From Strix aluco (taxonomy: Eukaryota > Chordata > Aves > Strigiformes > Strigidae), in NCBI RefSeq assembly GCF_031877795.1, contig NC_133933.1, positions 63,128,984 to 63,192,983 on the forward strand: a DNA stretch of 64,000 bases, written 5' to 3'. Positions 23,313 to 35,800 of this stretch are shown here, one piece after another (the stretch's first letter is position 1; every line of letters begins with the position of its first letter). The notes below the pieces were generated by a model. The model was not told the DNA's origin, made no database searches, and was given only the letters and a program-made list of their open reading frames with translations. The position numbers were made by a program, and so were the translations under genes.

Positions 23313-25475
23313 TTTTTGGGTTTTAGTGGGGTTTTTTTTGCCAAGATGATAATTATACAGAATGCACTCATTGCAGTGGCCAAATAAGCCTTCAGTATCT
23401 TTGAAATACTGGATTTTGAGGATGGGACTCATCTAACCATATGTATTGTAGGCATTTATACCTGATCTTTTCGTGTGGGCTTTTCTTCTCTTTGGTGTAA
23501 AGAAATAGTCATTTCTTGGTGTGAATCATCTCATCTTAAAGTAGATATGTAATGCAGGTCTAATGAATCATGCTCCTAAAGTTACATGTTTTTCCTCTTG
23601 CTCTAAAGAAGGTTTAAGCCGATAAGCTCAGGTGTTGATGTCAAAGGGCAGGTGAAATTAATTCCTTCCGCTATTTATAGTGTTTTCAAATCATACAAGC
23701 AAATGACTGCAGACTTCTGTTGGAGTTCTGGACTAACCTTCCTCTCCTTATCTTGCTAACCCATTAGAACTAAAGGTTTTAATACCCATTTCCTGTTAAG
23801 CTTAATACATTTGGTTTTTGTTGTCCTTTTTAATAATACCTATTCAGAGTTTTTCCTGCTGTTGCTTTTCTTTTGATATGTTAAATTTTTCTATGTAAGA
23901 ACTGACAGTGTTTCTTTTCAAGCATATTTGCAGACACGGGGCATAGTGGCAAATTTGAAAGTATCAGGGTGAATTTCCAGATCAGTTGACCTTAACGCTT
24001 AGGTACGCAATTTCTGTACAGAGATGCAAGCTTTTGATTTGGAAATAGGGCAGCAGTTTTGTCGAGTAGATGCTGCTTCACAGTCCATTGAAAACTCTTT
24101 GCCCGTTGCTGGCACTTCAGCTGCGGCGAAGTGGGCGCCTCTGGGAAGGGGCTGCTGTGTGGTCCTCCTCGCCCCATGCTGGTGCTCCCTTCGTCTCGGT
24201 GGCTCTCCTGTTGGTTGCTCTGGAGGGTCTGTTGGTGGGGCATCACACAGGGCAGCAAACCTGATGAGAACTTTGGCAGGGCTGAGGGGCTGTGCTGGAC
24301 ATGGGGAGGAAGGAAGGGGCAGCCCAGTTGAGGGATCTCTGCCGTCAAGGATGCTGGTGTCCGTGGGAGCATACAAGGCATGTTCAGTGTGCTACAGATG
24401 TATTCCAGAACCAAAGGGACAAAACCTGATGTAATGCCTAGGGATGAAATTTTTCAGAAGTACTGAAGAAAACATGGGGACGCCTACCAATCCTGCAAAG
24501 AGCTCTTTTTGGCAATGCAATTTTTTACAAAATGGTGAAAGAGGAAAAAACATGTTTTGCAAAAGAGATTCACCTATGCATTCTGCAAAATGCTTACTGT
24601 AATCCTTAATTATCTCTAGGGTCACTTAACCTTTCTTAGTAGAGTATTTAAAATGCCCAAACTGAAGTATTATTGCTATTAATAATTTTGCTGACATCTT
24701 TGTGGCAGGGTGTCGGTGCTTTCCACTTTTTGGAGGCTGACATAACTGATATTTCTGTTTGCCCCCTTTTTAAGGGATCTTTCTCACAAACAGTGACAAT
24801 TTATTTGGCTTAAGATTGGGTTTCTGAGCTCGGTATCCTCTGGAAAGTTGCTTGTTTTGAAAAGATTCTGAAGAGTCTTTTGTAGTTTTATAGTTTGTAT
24901 GTCTTCTATGGTTCTCTTTTATAGTCTGAAGTTCAACTAGTGGCATGGTTTTTAGATGTACTTTTTTCCCTCAAGTGTGTATGAGGGGAGGAGGAAGCAT
25001 GGCTTCCTCAAGGGTGACTGAAATGTTTTAACTTCTATAGCAAATGAGGTGAGAATGAAATTGTCAGAAGGATAGAGACTAAATTATTGAAGCACTTGAC
25101 TGTTTAAAGTAGCTGGGGATGTACTATAAAAGGTGCGAGTCTAACAGTCAAATGTGTAAACAGCACCTTATTCTTCCCTTGTACCTGATTTCTCACCACT
25201 TGCTTTATATGATGAGAGCCTAAATCAGTGTGGGAGATATCGCAGCCGTTCTTAAAGTGTTAGTTTATGATGCCTTCACCAGAAGAATAATCTATTACCA
25301 TATAGGATAGCAGAGAGAAAAGCATTTTCAAGGAAGATTAATTGAAGTAATTCATCACTTTAAAATGAAGAAGGTTCATCAAACAAAAATAAAAGCTAAG
25401 TATTTTATGCGCCTCTATTGGAATTTGATAACCATTTGTTTTTCTAGAAAATATATATGGACCGGGCACCTAGTG

Positions 25476-25719
25476 CTTGTCTACACAAGGAAATGTAATG
25501 GTACAACTATGTGCTATAATTATATGCTATAATTATACCAATATAACTCCCTATGGAGACACTCTATACCAGAATAAGAGTTTTCATGGTTTATCTTACT
25601 CTGCTTCCAAAGCACGTAAGCTTAAGTGGGAAGGGGTACTCTTATACTGGAGTAAGTTTCCACAGTGAGCTAGTTATATTGGTATAATTATGCATTTTTT
25701 CCTTCAGTGTAGACAAGTC
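25476..25719. mobile_element. Palindromic MITE-like DNA transposon with target-site duplication
   Basis: The element starts with CTTGTCTACAC (25476-25486) and ends with the inverse GTGTAGACAAG (25707-25717). It is flanked by a direct repeat CCTAGTG at 25469-25475 and 25720-25726, consistent with a 7- or 8-bp target-site duplication; the next base out differs (A and C). Inside, a perfect 20-bp inverted repeat pairs 25529-25548 with 25672-25691, and the centre is also partly self-complementary, so much of the 244-bp element can fold on itself. An internal duplication of 'gctataattata' sits in the left arm. There is no transposase frame, so it is non-autonomous. The 'tgtctacac' termini recall old DNA-transposon repeats of turtles, crocodilians and birds; an 8-bp duplication would favour a hAT origin. 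Confidence 0.75.
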
Positions 25720-26779
25720 CCTAGTGCCTTTTCAGCTTTGAACTTTAGTTAAGAATTTCTTGGTTGTGATAAGTGTCTAAGCATTTTCATAGTGTATATT
25801 TTTATAATGGGACTTGGGTATTTAAACCAATTACTTAGGCCAATTAACAGCTTCCTGGGTTGTGGATAACAATAGGATATAAAAAGGGATCAAAATTCAT
25901 GTTCCTAGCTGCTTGGATATATCTGCATTTTTTTCCCCCCCTCTGTGGTTTTACAAGTACTCAGTGTACAACGCAACAGGTGGAATAGTCTGTGGCTGTC
26001 TAATGAATTCTGTGTTGGACACTTTTTGTCTCCTGTTTCTCATTATTCCTTGAGTTGTGCTATGGCTCTAATTGCCTGCATCTCTATGGATCACAGAAAG
26101 GAGCTTCCTTGATGAAGTTGAAAAAAATGCTTCCAAAAATGTTAATTGTTTGGAGAATTGCTGAAATTTATTGATCTTCACACAAGACAGTTAGGACCAT
26201 AATTGACTTGTTAGGCACAAGTTGTACAAGGAGCAACTCAAATTGGATGCAGAGGGAGGGGAGGGTAGAGGTGCTCTCTTGCTATGTGATGTTGTGTAGA
26301 GGAAGGGTGACGCTGTGTAGAAGATATGTTTGGTAGGGGGGATCGCTCTTGCCTGGTTCAGTGGGTACTTAGAGGGGTGTTTATATGGATGATGCTTTGA
26401 AGATGGCCATCTCCTCTGGTTCTCTTCTGCCCGTATCTCCTTTGCTGCATAGAGTACAGCACATCTCATCCTTACCTTCATACCTCCCCAAAAATAAGAA
26501 TATGTAAACACTTCTTTACAGTATTTTAGCAGTTTCTGCAAAGATCAACGTAAATTTCTTAGAAACAGTTTTTCTTATGTATCTTTACTACTTATGAAAT
26601 GACTGGTTTGAAAACACTTTTTTTTGTCCTCTTGTTTTTTTAATCAATATTTCTAGTATGTTTGTAGTGTTATAATGCCCATGTTGTCTCATTGTGCTAG
26701 AAATTGAGGATTATGACTTAAAATGAAAAGCAAGTTGCAGAAACAGAAGTCTTAAAATAGAGATGATGTAATAACCTCC

Positions 26780-26900
26780 AAATCATGGAAGAGCAAGGCT
26801 AGAAGGGACATCAGGAGGTCATTTAATCCATCTCTCTGCTCTGAGACAGGATAAGATAGACCTAAACCATTCATGACAGATGTTGCTCTGTCCTGTAGTA
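26780..26900 (-). mobile_element. CR1-like LINE 3'-end fragment
   Basis: 'aatcatggaagagcaaggctagaagggacatcaggaggtc' and the following 'taatccatctctctgctctgagacagg' follow the reverse complement of the CR1 LINE 3' end seen across birds and reptiles ('gttggaagggacct...ggaggtcatctagtcc...ctgctcaaagcagg'). It is strongly diverged and 5'-truncated, as most CR1 copies are. Confidence 0.6.
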
Positions 26901-29900
26901 GTAACAGACTGAGCAAAAAGGAGTTATTTATACATATGCTTCCCCACTGCCCAAAGCTTTGTGTAGGCTGAACTTGTCATAGAATTGATGTGAGAGGATA
27001 TGTGGATTCAAACAAGAGTTATTTCAAATATCTGAGTTGTTTCTCTTTTTTAGAAACTTAATGTTTTGTGTTAAAATAGTTTAATGATGTTTGTCTAGTT
27101 TTGAGTTTAATGCCCATTTCTAATTTTGGCTGGTAGTCTGTTGTTCAGGTGTATTTCTTCTGCAATGATTCTTTTTCTGTGTTAGCTTTGTAACCAGTGT
27201 CTCATCTCCTTGGGCATTGAGCAGTTTAGTTTAAAGATGTGTAGCATTTCCTTTTCATACTTGACAGTATTTCTGGTGTATAATCAATTTCAGTTTTCCT
27301 TTTTTTATTTGATTTCTTTTTGTGTGAAAGAGCTGAGCAAAAAATGAGGGGTAGGAGTGTAAAGGGAGAAGGGGAAGAATGTATTCAAGAAATCATAGTA
27401 CTTGGCAGAAGAGCTGGGTTTAGCTGAAATGCCAGGTTAGATATGAAGTGAATAATGTGGCTTTAAGAAAAGATCCTTTTTCTTTGAAGAATAAATAGAA
27501 TGTACGTTTCAGAATTTTACACATGGTATCTGCAGCTCTTTAATCCTAAATTGAAGTTTGCAAATGAGTGTCAGATGAATAACATCTTTCTAAATTGCAC
27601 AATACCTAAAATTGGAATTGCAGATACCCTGTTGCTAAAATGTTTCTTCGGGCTTGTTTGCTATATTTTGCCTTTTAGTTATATCAGCTGAGAAACATCT
27701 GTCTTTGCTGCTAAATGACCTCTTCTGACTTGGCCAAGTGATTTTGACAGAATGAACTGTCTTCAGCCCTCATCAGCTGCAGGAAGAGGTTGCTGTAAGT
27801 TGCAGCCTTGGAGAAGGGAGAAAGATTAGATGTAAATACACTCAAATTGCTGTTTCCCTCAGAAATAGCTTACTCAGATGTACAGGGAAAGATCCCCATA
27901 CCTGTACTGCTTCAGTGTTTATGAAGGTGGTAATTTTCTCCTTCTTCCCATTTAATCTGATTGTTAATTTTAATTCTGTTCTAGATTTGGTAATTTTAGG
28001 AAGTTGGGAATACTGTATCTTGGGTTGTGCCCAAAGGGGGGGGTCATTAGTCATGAATATCTTAACAAATAAAGGAGTTTCTGTGAAGTGCTTTTAGGGA
28101 AGCTATGCTGGTGTTTTCACATGGTGGCTGATGTGGGCTCTCTTAAGGACTGAGAAGTAAGAGGTGGGCATAGAAGTGGAAAGAAGCCAAGAGTTTTCAG
28201 GCAGACAGAATTTGAAAATAATGGTCTCTGCTGTGAGAGAGGGGAGGAAATTCTATGAATATGGCATAGTCAGGTTTCCTGTTAAGTTACGTTTTCTGGA
28301 TGAGAGGTACTGAAGAAGTGGGTCAGCTTTTCTGCGTTCATATTTCTCAGACCAGATATGTCTCACATATTGATTTTTAATTTAATTTTAAGTGGTGTGA
28401 TATTAAAAGAAAATTATGGTTGTATATTGAAAACACATGCCTTCTTTATATAGAAACTGTAAGTTCTGGGTAGTAGCTATACTAAAACCTTGCACTTAAT
28501 TCTGAACATCCAGAATAATTCTTTGTAGAGGTGTTCATACCCATGATTTAATCCTACTTCCCTATTTCTGCACTTGTACATGTGCATGTGTTATATACAT
28601 GTGTTTCTTTGTGTTGAGGTTCTCTAGGATGTTTCAGAGTCTGCCAGTGGAAGAATTTGTCCCTTTTGTTGTGATTGTGAAAAGAGCAGTGAAGACTTAG
28701 CAATTTTTGCTGGCTTTGAGTGAGAAGTAGGTGAAGGCATTAGGGTTAAACCAGAGTTTGACCTGGTTTAAACCCAGGCCAGAATTTTTTCCCGAGTAAG
28801 CCATAGGGAGCTTTGTATTAATATCCAGATATGTTTTTGGAGGTTTGTTCTGTAGAGTTCTTCCCAAATATCTGCAATTTTTTAAGTTTATTTAAAACCT
28901 GTGGGTATTAGAGCTGATAATATTTTTAAGTCAGCAGAGCTTTTAATTTTTTGCTACCATTATTTATGTTGCTTACATTTATGTTGATCTAAAAAGCAAT
29001 ATTTTTTTTTTCTTGTCGAAATTAGAGCTTAAAGCTGAACAGATCCCTTAATACATTGAGTTTTTGACTTGCTATATGTGTCTCTTAATGTGGCTGCTAC
29101 ATGTTAAGTGCACTAATAGTTCTGGAATTACCCTGTTGCTGGATGTTCTCATCACCACCACCTTTAAAGGGAAATTTACAACTCCTGTAATATTTGTCCT
29201 TCTAATTCTAAAATCCAGATGAAGTATAATCCCAAGAGTGTTGTTTTGCTGTTGCAATGTAATCTTTTTCAGATGATACATGATTTAGTTGGAAACAAAT
29301 TAGCAGCTATGCATGCCTAAAGAAAGCAATTTAATAAACAAGATTTTTGTAAGACCTAATCAGAATTGTAAAATGATACTTGGGAATCAGTTACATTATA
29401 CAAAAGAGCTGGTGTGAACGTAGGCATGTGTGTGAATTCATGGTTTCCAATCACATTGTTCTCTCAAGTAATACAAGGGCTTTGACCTTCAGTCTACTGT
29501 TTCTTCTAATTTATTACTTAACTATTAGATGTTTTCAATCAATAATGAAAATTTCCACTCATAACTGTAGTTTGTCCTAGTGATTGATTTTAATTTTTAT
29601 TTTAACTACTGAAAAAGACTTTAAATCACCTGCTGGTGAATTTTTGTTTGTTTTGCTCATTCGCAGAAAGTTAGTTCCATGTTCTTGGCAGTGTCTGTAT
29701 TGATGAGGAAGATCATTATAAATGCAAAGTAATCACAGGCAGGTACTTAACAAAATTCTGTTGCTCCAGCTCCACAATGTGGGTGTCTAGCACCAGATTC
29801 ATTATCTGTATCTAGTTGACCTTTGGACTGAGCTGATGCTGCTCGGTATGTCTCTGTGACTGGATTTTTATGATGTTGAACCAACACGATACAGAGACCA

Positions 29901-31380
29901 TTATGGAATGGTGGTAAAAAAAAGATGAACCAGTTAGTTTACAGGTAATTATTAATATTTTGCGCTATTTACAACCAAGTTTTTTCAGCGTCTACAGGAA
30001 ACGGTTTTAGTGTAGAAAATATGTTACAAGAGAAGCAGTTTCTTGGCAGTTGAAGAAGTGACAGGGCTTCTGTTATAGAGCTGAGTTTGCCTTCCAATTA
30101 TCCTGATCCTAAATATATCCTTTAGGAATTTTGCATATATTGGCTCTAGCTAGGGGCTTTCCCCTGTTTTCTTATTTCATTAGACCATTTCTTACCTAAT
30201 TTAAAAAAAAGCTAGGGTTGAAAAGAGAAAATGTTAGATTAATGAGTAAGCTACCTGCTATGAGGCTAGAATACAGAAAGTCTGTGCTTTACACTTCTTT
30301 TTAATGTCCCAGTCTGCTATCACTTGGTGTGAGTAGGGTGACTGATTTTTCTCCTTTTCTGAGCTTTTTTTCCTCCTGGTGTGGCAGAAGAATTTAACTC
30401 TTAAAACTTTTTGGCAACTATTTCTCAGTGTGGCCAGAACTTTCTGAGCTTCCGTTAGTTTCAGTCTCATGTTACGGCTATGGAAAGGGAAAACTAACTG
30501 CTTTTATTTGCCTGGTGGAGTTTTCCATTCTGTTACGCTTTTATGCCTCTCTATCCCAGTACCCTATCTATTTTTTTAAGTGATGGTTGGGTTTTTTTCC
30601 TTATTTTATTCATCATGAACTCAGAGACCTGCAAAAAGAGAAGAAAATTGCATTAGAGTCTTTATACCAATGCAACTTATGCTGTGTGCCTGGAAGAGAG
30701 TGGCAAGGCACTTTGCAGAAAAGAGTGGAAGATAATCTTTGAGAGAAGTCAGGGATGAGAGAAAGAGCTGTAGGGTGGGAATGGAAGAGGCACTGTGTTT
30801 TCTAGAGTATCCACTAGATTCTAGTGTGGTGTGGACTCTGATTTATTCTGGAATTGTGTTTTGGTGAGGTCCATTACAAATGGCAGCAGTAGGTATAATT
30901 CAGTTTTTGAAGAGTTGTCATTTGCTTTTTCTGTAATAGTGTAATCTCAGAGCGTGGCCTAGAAATTTTAAATATGTTTCATTCAGGAGTACTTGATGAA
31001 ATCTAGTGCGTAAGGTTGAATTTGAGAAGTTGAGGGGCTTATTTTTGGACTTAACTTAGAAATAGGTCATTTTCTCAAAGGCATTAATACTGTTCCAAGT
31101 GATCTAGCAGAAACTTAAGGTTTTTTTTATTTTTGAAAGATGTTTCCAGACACCTTTTTCCTTTTGAAGTTAGGTCTCTGAAAGTTTAGAGTACTTCGTT
31201 ACAGCCTACTATGCGATTTCTCCTTTTTAAAACCTTGTAGAGGGTTTTTTTTTTCTTCCTTAGCCTACTCGTTTCTGATTCTTAGCCCTGTCTCTTGTTG
31301 ATAATAACTGACATCAGTCTCCCCAAAGTTTTCATGTCTTGTTCCTTGTTAAGAGTGCATAGAATACTTATGAGAGTGAA

Positions 31381-31503
31381 AACCCAGTCACAGAAAGGTG
31401 AAGTGTTGTGCCCATGTTTGCATAGCAGGTCAGCTGCTGAGCCAGGAATAGAAGCCCTGTCTTATGACTCAGTGCCCTAACCGCTGGTCTGTCCTGCCTC
31501 TCT
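31381..31503 (-). repeat. MIR-like SINE, tRNA-derived half
   Basis: Read on the + strand the order is 'cccagtcacagaaagg', 'gtgaagtgttgtgccca', 'ggtcagctgctgagccagga', 'agccctgtcttatgactc' and 'ccctaaccgctggtctgtcctgcctc'. This tracks the reverse complement of a MIR element from its core through the tRNA-related 5' end. It is the best-preserved MIR-like copy in the window. Confidence 0.65.
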
Positions 31504-32084
31504 GGAGCACTGGTCTTTTCCAAGAATGTAGTAGCGATGGGGTATACAAGTAGCTACAGCAAGTATAGGAGCTTTGCTTCCAACTCTGGTGGGGCTTTGA
31601 GGCTTAAAATACTGGGGGAGGAAAAAAACTTTCTAGAGGAGCTCCTAGATAAGTTCTGTAAAGTTATGGTTTGCTTTGCTCTGTTTAAAAACAAAAAAGA
31701 AAACCTCTAGTTTTCCAGAAGGTTGTGGAAAAAGTTCTACGTGTTTGAAAGTCAGACTCTGCTCTACAAATAACCTTAAGAGTGGCCTGTGATTAAATCT
31801 TTTGTATATTCAACAACAAACTCATTTTATGCCACCACAACTATGATAAAATTGAATTAAATGAACCTGCCTCTAAGAAAAGAGACTGAATAGCTGAGTA
31901 GCGCATTATTCAATGAATGGAAAACGGGGAGGCTGGCTGAAACGGCTGGGAAATGGTTTTAACATTCTATCAGGCTAAAGAGCAATTCTGTGAAATCACT
32001 ATATTTGTTTCCCCCCTTCTTCCCCGCCCTCAATTTTTAAATAGCAGTGCTCTTCATACTGTCAGAATTCAGTGTTGTGACACC

Positions 32085-32290
32085 CCTACTCAAAAGTTAT
32101 GACAGCAGTGTAATGACAGCTACTGCCTCTTGAGAATCAATCAGGCAATTAATTTTGTAAATGAAATGCTGATTATACAAAGCTTCACATGAGAGGCCCA
32201 GTGATTAAAATCAATTTAACAAATTGTTTCAGGTGGGACTTGATTAATAATTTGCCATAAATGCTGAGAATATATGACCAGCATACCTTT
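32085..32290. promoter_or_regulatory. Homeobox-site-rich intronic segment, candidate conserved noncoding element
   Basis: Dense with ATTA, TAAT and TGATT cores: CAATCAGGCAATTAATTTTG, GCTGATTATAC, CAGTGATTAAAATCAATT and TTGATTAATAATTTG. There is no repeat character or coding frame. Such texture is typical of deeply conserved developmental enhancers, but conservation has not been tested. Confidence 0.3.
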
Positions 32291-32639
32291 TTGTGTGTGT
32301 GTTAATATAGAACTATATATAACGCTTGGAGTGGAAAAAATCTGCAGCTAACTGTATGTACTTTTGGCTTGTGACCTAGATGAGATTGATTATACCTTTT
32401 TGTGGGTACACTGTTCTCCCCAGTGTCCATAATGTCACATTCTCAGCTAGTGCTCTCTCCAGCAATTAAATACATCTAACTTTTAATTTTATTTTTGCTA
32501 ATAAAGCCAAGTAACTGAGAACATGTATTCAGATCTGCTTGAATATTTATTAGGTTTAGGAAGATTTTTCTTTAAAATTTGAAGTGGATATCGGATTTCA
32601 TTCATTTATTTTCCCCCCTACTTCTGTCACTTACTAGTT

Positions 32640-32800
32640 TTCAGAACTTCTGCATTTTCCTCACCTACTCCAATATTTCTCTGCAGGAAGCCTTCCTGTT
32701 GAGCTCCCCTCGTTCCATTCGAGGCTGCTCTCTGCTCCTTGCCTGGCAGACACTATTTTTAGTACATCCTTTTCTGTCCATCTAACCCTGTGTTTGTGTA
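32640..32800 (+). repeat. Possible L2-type LINE fragment
   Basis: 'ctctgcaggaagccttcctg' followed by C/T-rich sequence and 'gtgtaagagctgtac' resembles the 3' part of L2 LINEs ('ctccaggaagccttccctga', then 'tgtaagctcc'). It is heavily worn and the call is from memory of the consensus. Confidence 0.3.
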
Positions 32801-35800
32801 AGAGCTGTACAAAGTAGGTAAGGGAATTTTTTTCAAGTTCCAGATGGCAGCCATACACAGTGAGTGAAGGAGTTTACTTGTCTAAGAAGCTGAGAACCTC
32901 ATTGCCAGACAAAATAGAAGTAACTGTATTCTGGGTGGGGCCTTTCTTTTTTTAACTTACAGTTTTCTGGGTTTATGAATGGATTTTCTCTTCCTTGTTG
33001 AGCCATACTGTTGGCTACTGAGGAGGCCTTAGGGCTGTGAGACATCATCTGGTGAATCTAGCCTGAGAACTTTAAGATACTATTTTCCCTTGCTACCTGC
33101 CTTGCTCTCCTGCTTGTGGGTTACTATTTCGGTAGCAGAAATGGCAGATTGAGAACTGTGCCCATGTTGCACATGCTCCAGTGCTAAATCTGTTGTATTA
33201 GTGTAAAACCACCCTACATGGACGATTTTAAGTTCAGATGCTGGACTGTGGATGGAAGTAACTAAAACGCGGTCACAATCTGGCATCAAGTAGGAAAAGC
33301 AGCTGGAATCAGTGATATGTATGGTCGCAGATAGGTTTGCTAGAAGACATGTGTAAGAACCCCTAAATTCTGCTACACTAGAAATTACTGCTTACTGTTA
33401 GCATACTGCTAACTTGCTGGGAAGCACTTCTGCTAGGAGCGTAGAGCTTCTGCATGCCTAAAGAAAGGTGTATGGAACATCCAAGTTGGAGAAGACAAAT
33501 ATAAAGACAGGAAGGTAATTCCTGAGTACTCCTGGAAGAAGTTTGAAATTAGGAAAGTGGGTTAGAGAAGGCAGCTGAGTGTTCAAGAGTGATGAGGACA
33601 GATGACACGCCTTCAGTTGACTTCAGAGCACTCAGGGTTTACCTGTATGCCAGCAGTTGGCAGTGACAAAGGCAGCTTGAAGGGCAGCAGTTCTGAGCTG
33701 TATAGCTATATGAACTTGTCAGAAACATGGGATTGTTTTGGCCATCAAGTGTGATAAATGGGTATATTGCTTTTTGATGTTGTCTTAACCTTTGTGTGCA
33801 CTTGTAGTGGCAATGGAAGAGGTTAGTTGTGTATACTTCATTAAAAAGGGGTTTCTTTGCTATGTTTGGTGTGATTTGTTCTTTCAGTAGTCATTTAGGT
33901 TTATCTATCTACAAAATAATAACTAGAGAATGGCTGACTCACTGACCTTCTGGTTTTCAGAGGACCCAGAAGAAAACTGGAAAACAGGCATACATACATC
34001 CTTCTCCCCCACCCCACAGAGGCACTTGCTTGTGTAATTATTTGTGAGTGTTCTAGTGAGGAGTGGTTGATTTCTGGTGGAGTATAACTTTTTCCCCTTT
34101 TTAATTACTTACTTTCTGTTTTGAGTGGGAAATCTTTCTGCTGTCTCCCTGCAGCTGAAATCAGACAGTATGCAGAGCCTTTAAGACAAGGAAAATTACT
34201 ATTTTTGTTAAATCTCTGCTAGTATATGCTGCTTCATTCACTGGATTTTCCTTCATCCTAGGCTTATGTTGAACTTGGCTTTGTTTTTGCTTATTGTTGT
34301 GTTTGTGCAACTAACTTTTTAAATTTTAGTAAAGTACAGGCAGTAGACTTCCTATTTAAGAAAAATAGGAAGTATGTTTGTCAGTCACCTCTCAGATTTT
34401 AATATTAATGTAAGTCAGAGTTTAATGATGTAGATTAATACTTTTTTAAATAGTTGTTTGCGTCTTTCTTAAATGGATATTTAAAACACACGTAATGAGA
34501 GTTGTGTTTTGATACTCATGCTTTTGTCGTGTAAAAACGCTGGCTGAGAAGTCCTTGTACATGTTCGTACAAATGATGGCATTATCTAGTAATGGATTAT
34601 CTTTTCCCCAGTTGCGTCCTCATGCCAGCTGTGTCATTGTATTATAGTGAATACTTGTGATTATCTCTAGCGATAAATTTGTAACTTGGTGCCTGACCTA
34701 GAGCTGAGAGCTCCATGCCCATCTTTCTTGGAATGTTGGTAACTGATTGTCAGCTGTCTTTATTATGAGGTTTCAAGGCTTTGGTATTAATAAAGAGGCT
34801 TTTTTTTTTAATATGGAGACAGAAGCTTTGGCTGCAGATCAATGAATAAACAAAGAGTTATTGTATTCAGTAGCTCTAGGAGTTTGAGGGCAAGCCTACT
34901 TGAGAGTGTTGAGTTCATGTTGTTTTGTTATAGGCGCAAATGATGTAGCATTAGTTGTTGGGATGCGCTGTGGCTTATAGTCCCTTTAAATTGCAGTGTT
35001 TGCTGTTGTCAGCCAAACCAATGCTTCTTTCAGTTTTTTTGTTTAAACAAACAAAACAGCACACTTGCACTTGGAGAGTAGTTATAGCTCATGTGAATAC
35101 TCTTGTCTTGTAGTGAATTGCTCTGTCTGCCTTGTATAAGAGCTCTGCCACCACATTTGAATCCCACTGTGACCTTTGTAAAGTGTCTCCCACTCATCCC
35201 TGCCTCAAGACTTCAGTGTTGGGGTTCTTTTTGGCATCTTTAAATGGATAAGTTATATTTTGGAACTGTGACCGGTGTTGTTCACATTCATAAATGTCTT
35301 TTAAGTAAAGATTTTGGTGTTAGAAGTGAAACGCTTATGGAGAGCTTAATAGTATATATATAATGCATATGTAATATCAGTAATGTCCCAAAAGGAAGAG
35401 CTGATATATCTTGGTCAGACTGCTGCCCAAGTTATTCCAGTGTGCACCCAGCCTCAGATCTCAGTGGAGATGAGATATCTGGGAAACCACTGGTTAAATG
35501 GTTTACCTTTAGAAAAGGTAAAATTGAATATCCAGGTACTTCAGGGTGCAGTGATTTATCTGATTGTTTTGGCTAGGAGAAGAGCAGAAGTGGTGATGAT
35601 ACCAAGTTTACAAATGGGTGTAGAATATTAATTTTTCTGATTCTGCTTATAGCAGGAATGATGAATTTGTTTATTCTTTTACACAAAACATTGAAAAAAG
35701 GAGCAGGTAACAGAAAAAGATTGTCAGCTACTATTTGTAGGCAGTGTAGGCTTTTCTGTGTCCTACCTTAATGGTTGGCCTGTCAATCTAAAGACTGGGA

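Larger units (their letters stand above)
15704..25468 (+). other. Intron 1, middle part, no gene recognised
   Basis: AT-rich intron with listed islands: a G-quadruplex-prone tract at 16933-16972, a complex segment at 19130-19335, a MIR-like piece at 23255-23312, and a GC-richer block at about 24020-24330 for which I have no explanation. A 64-codon frame at 22686-22880 looks like a single membrane segment but comes from T-rich DNA. No exon is supported. Confidence 0.6.
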
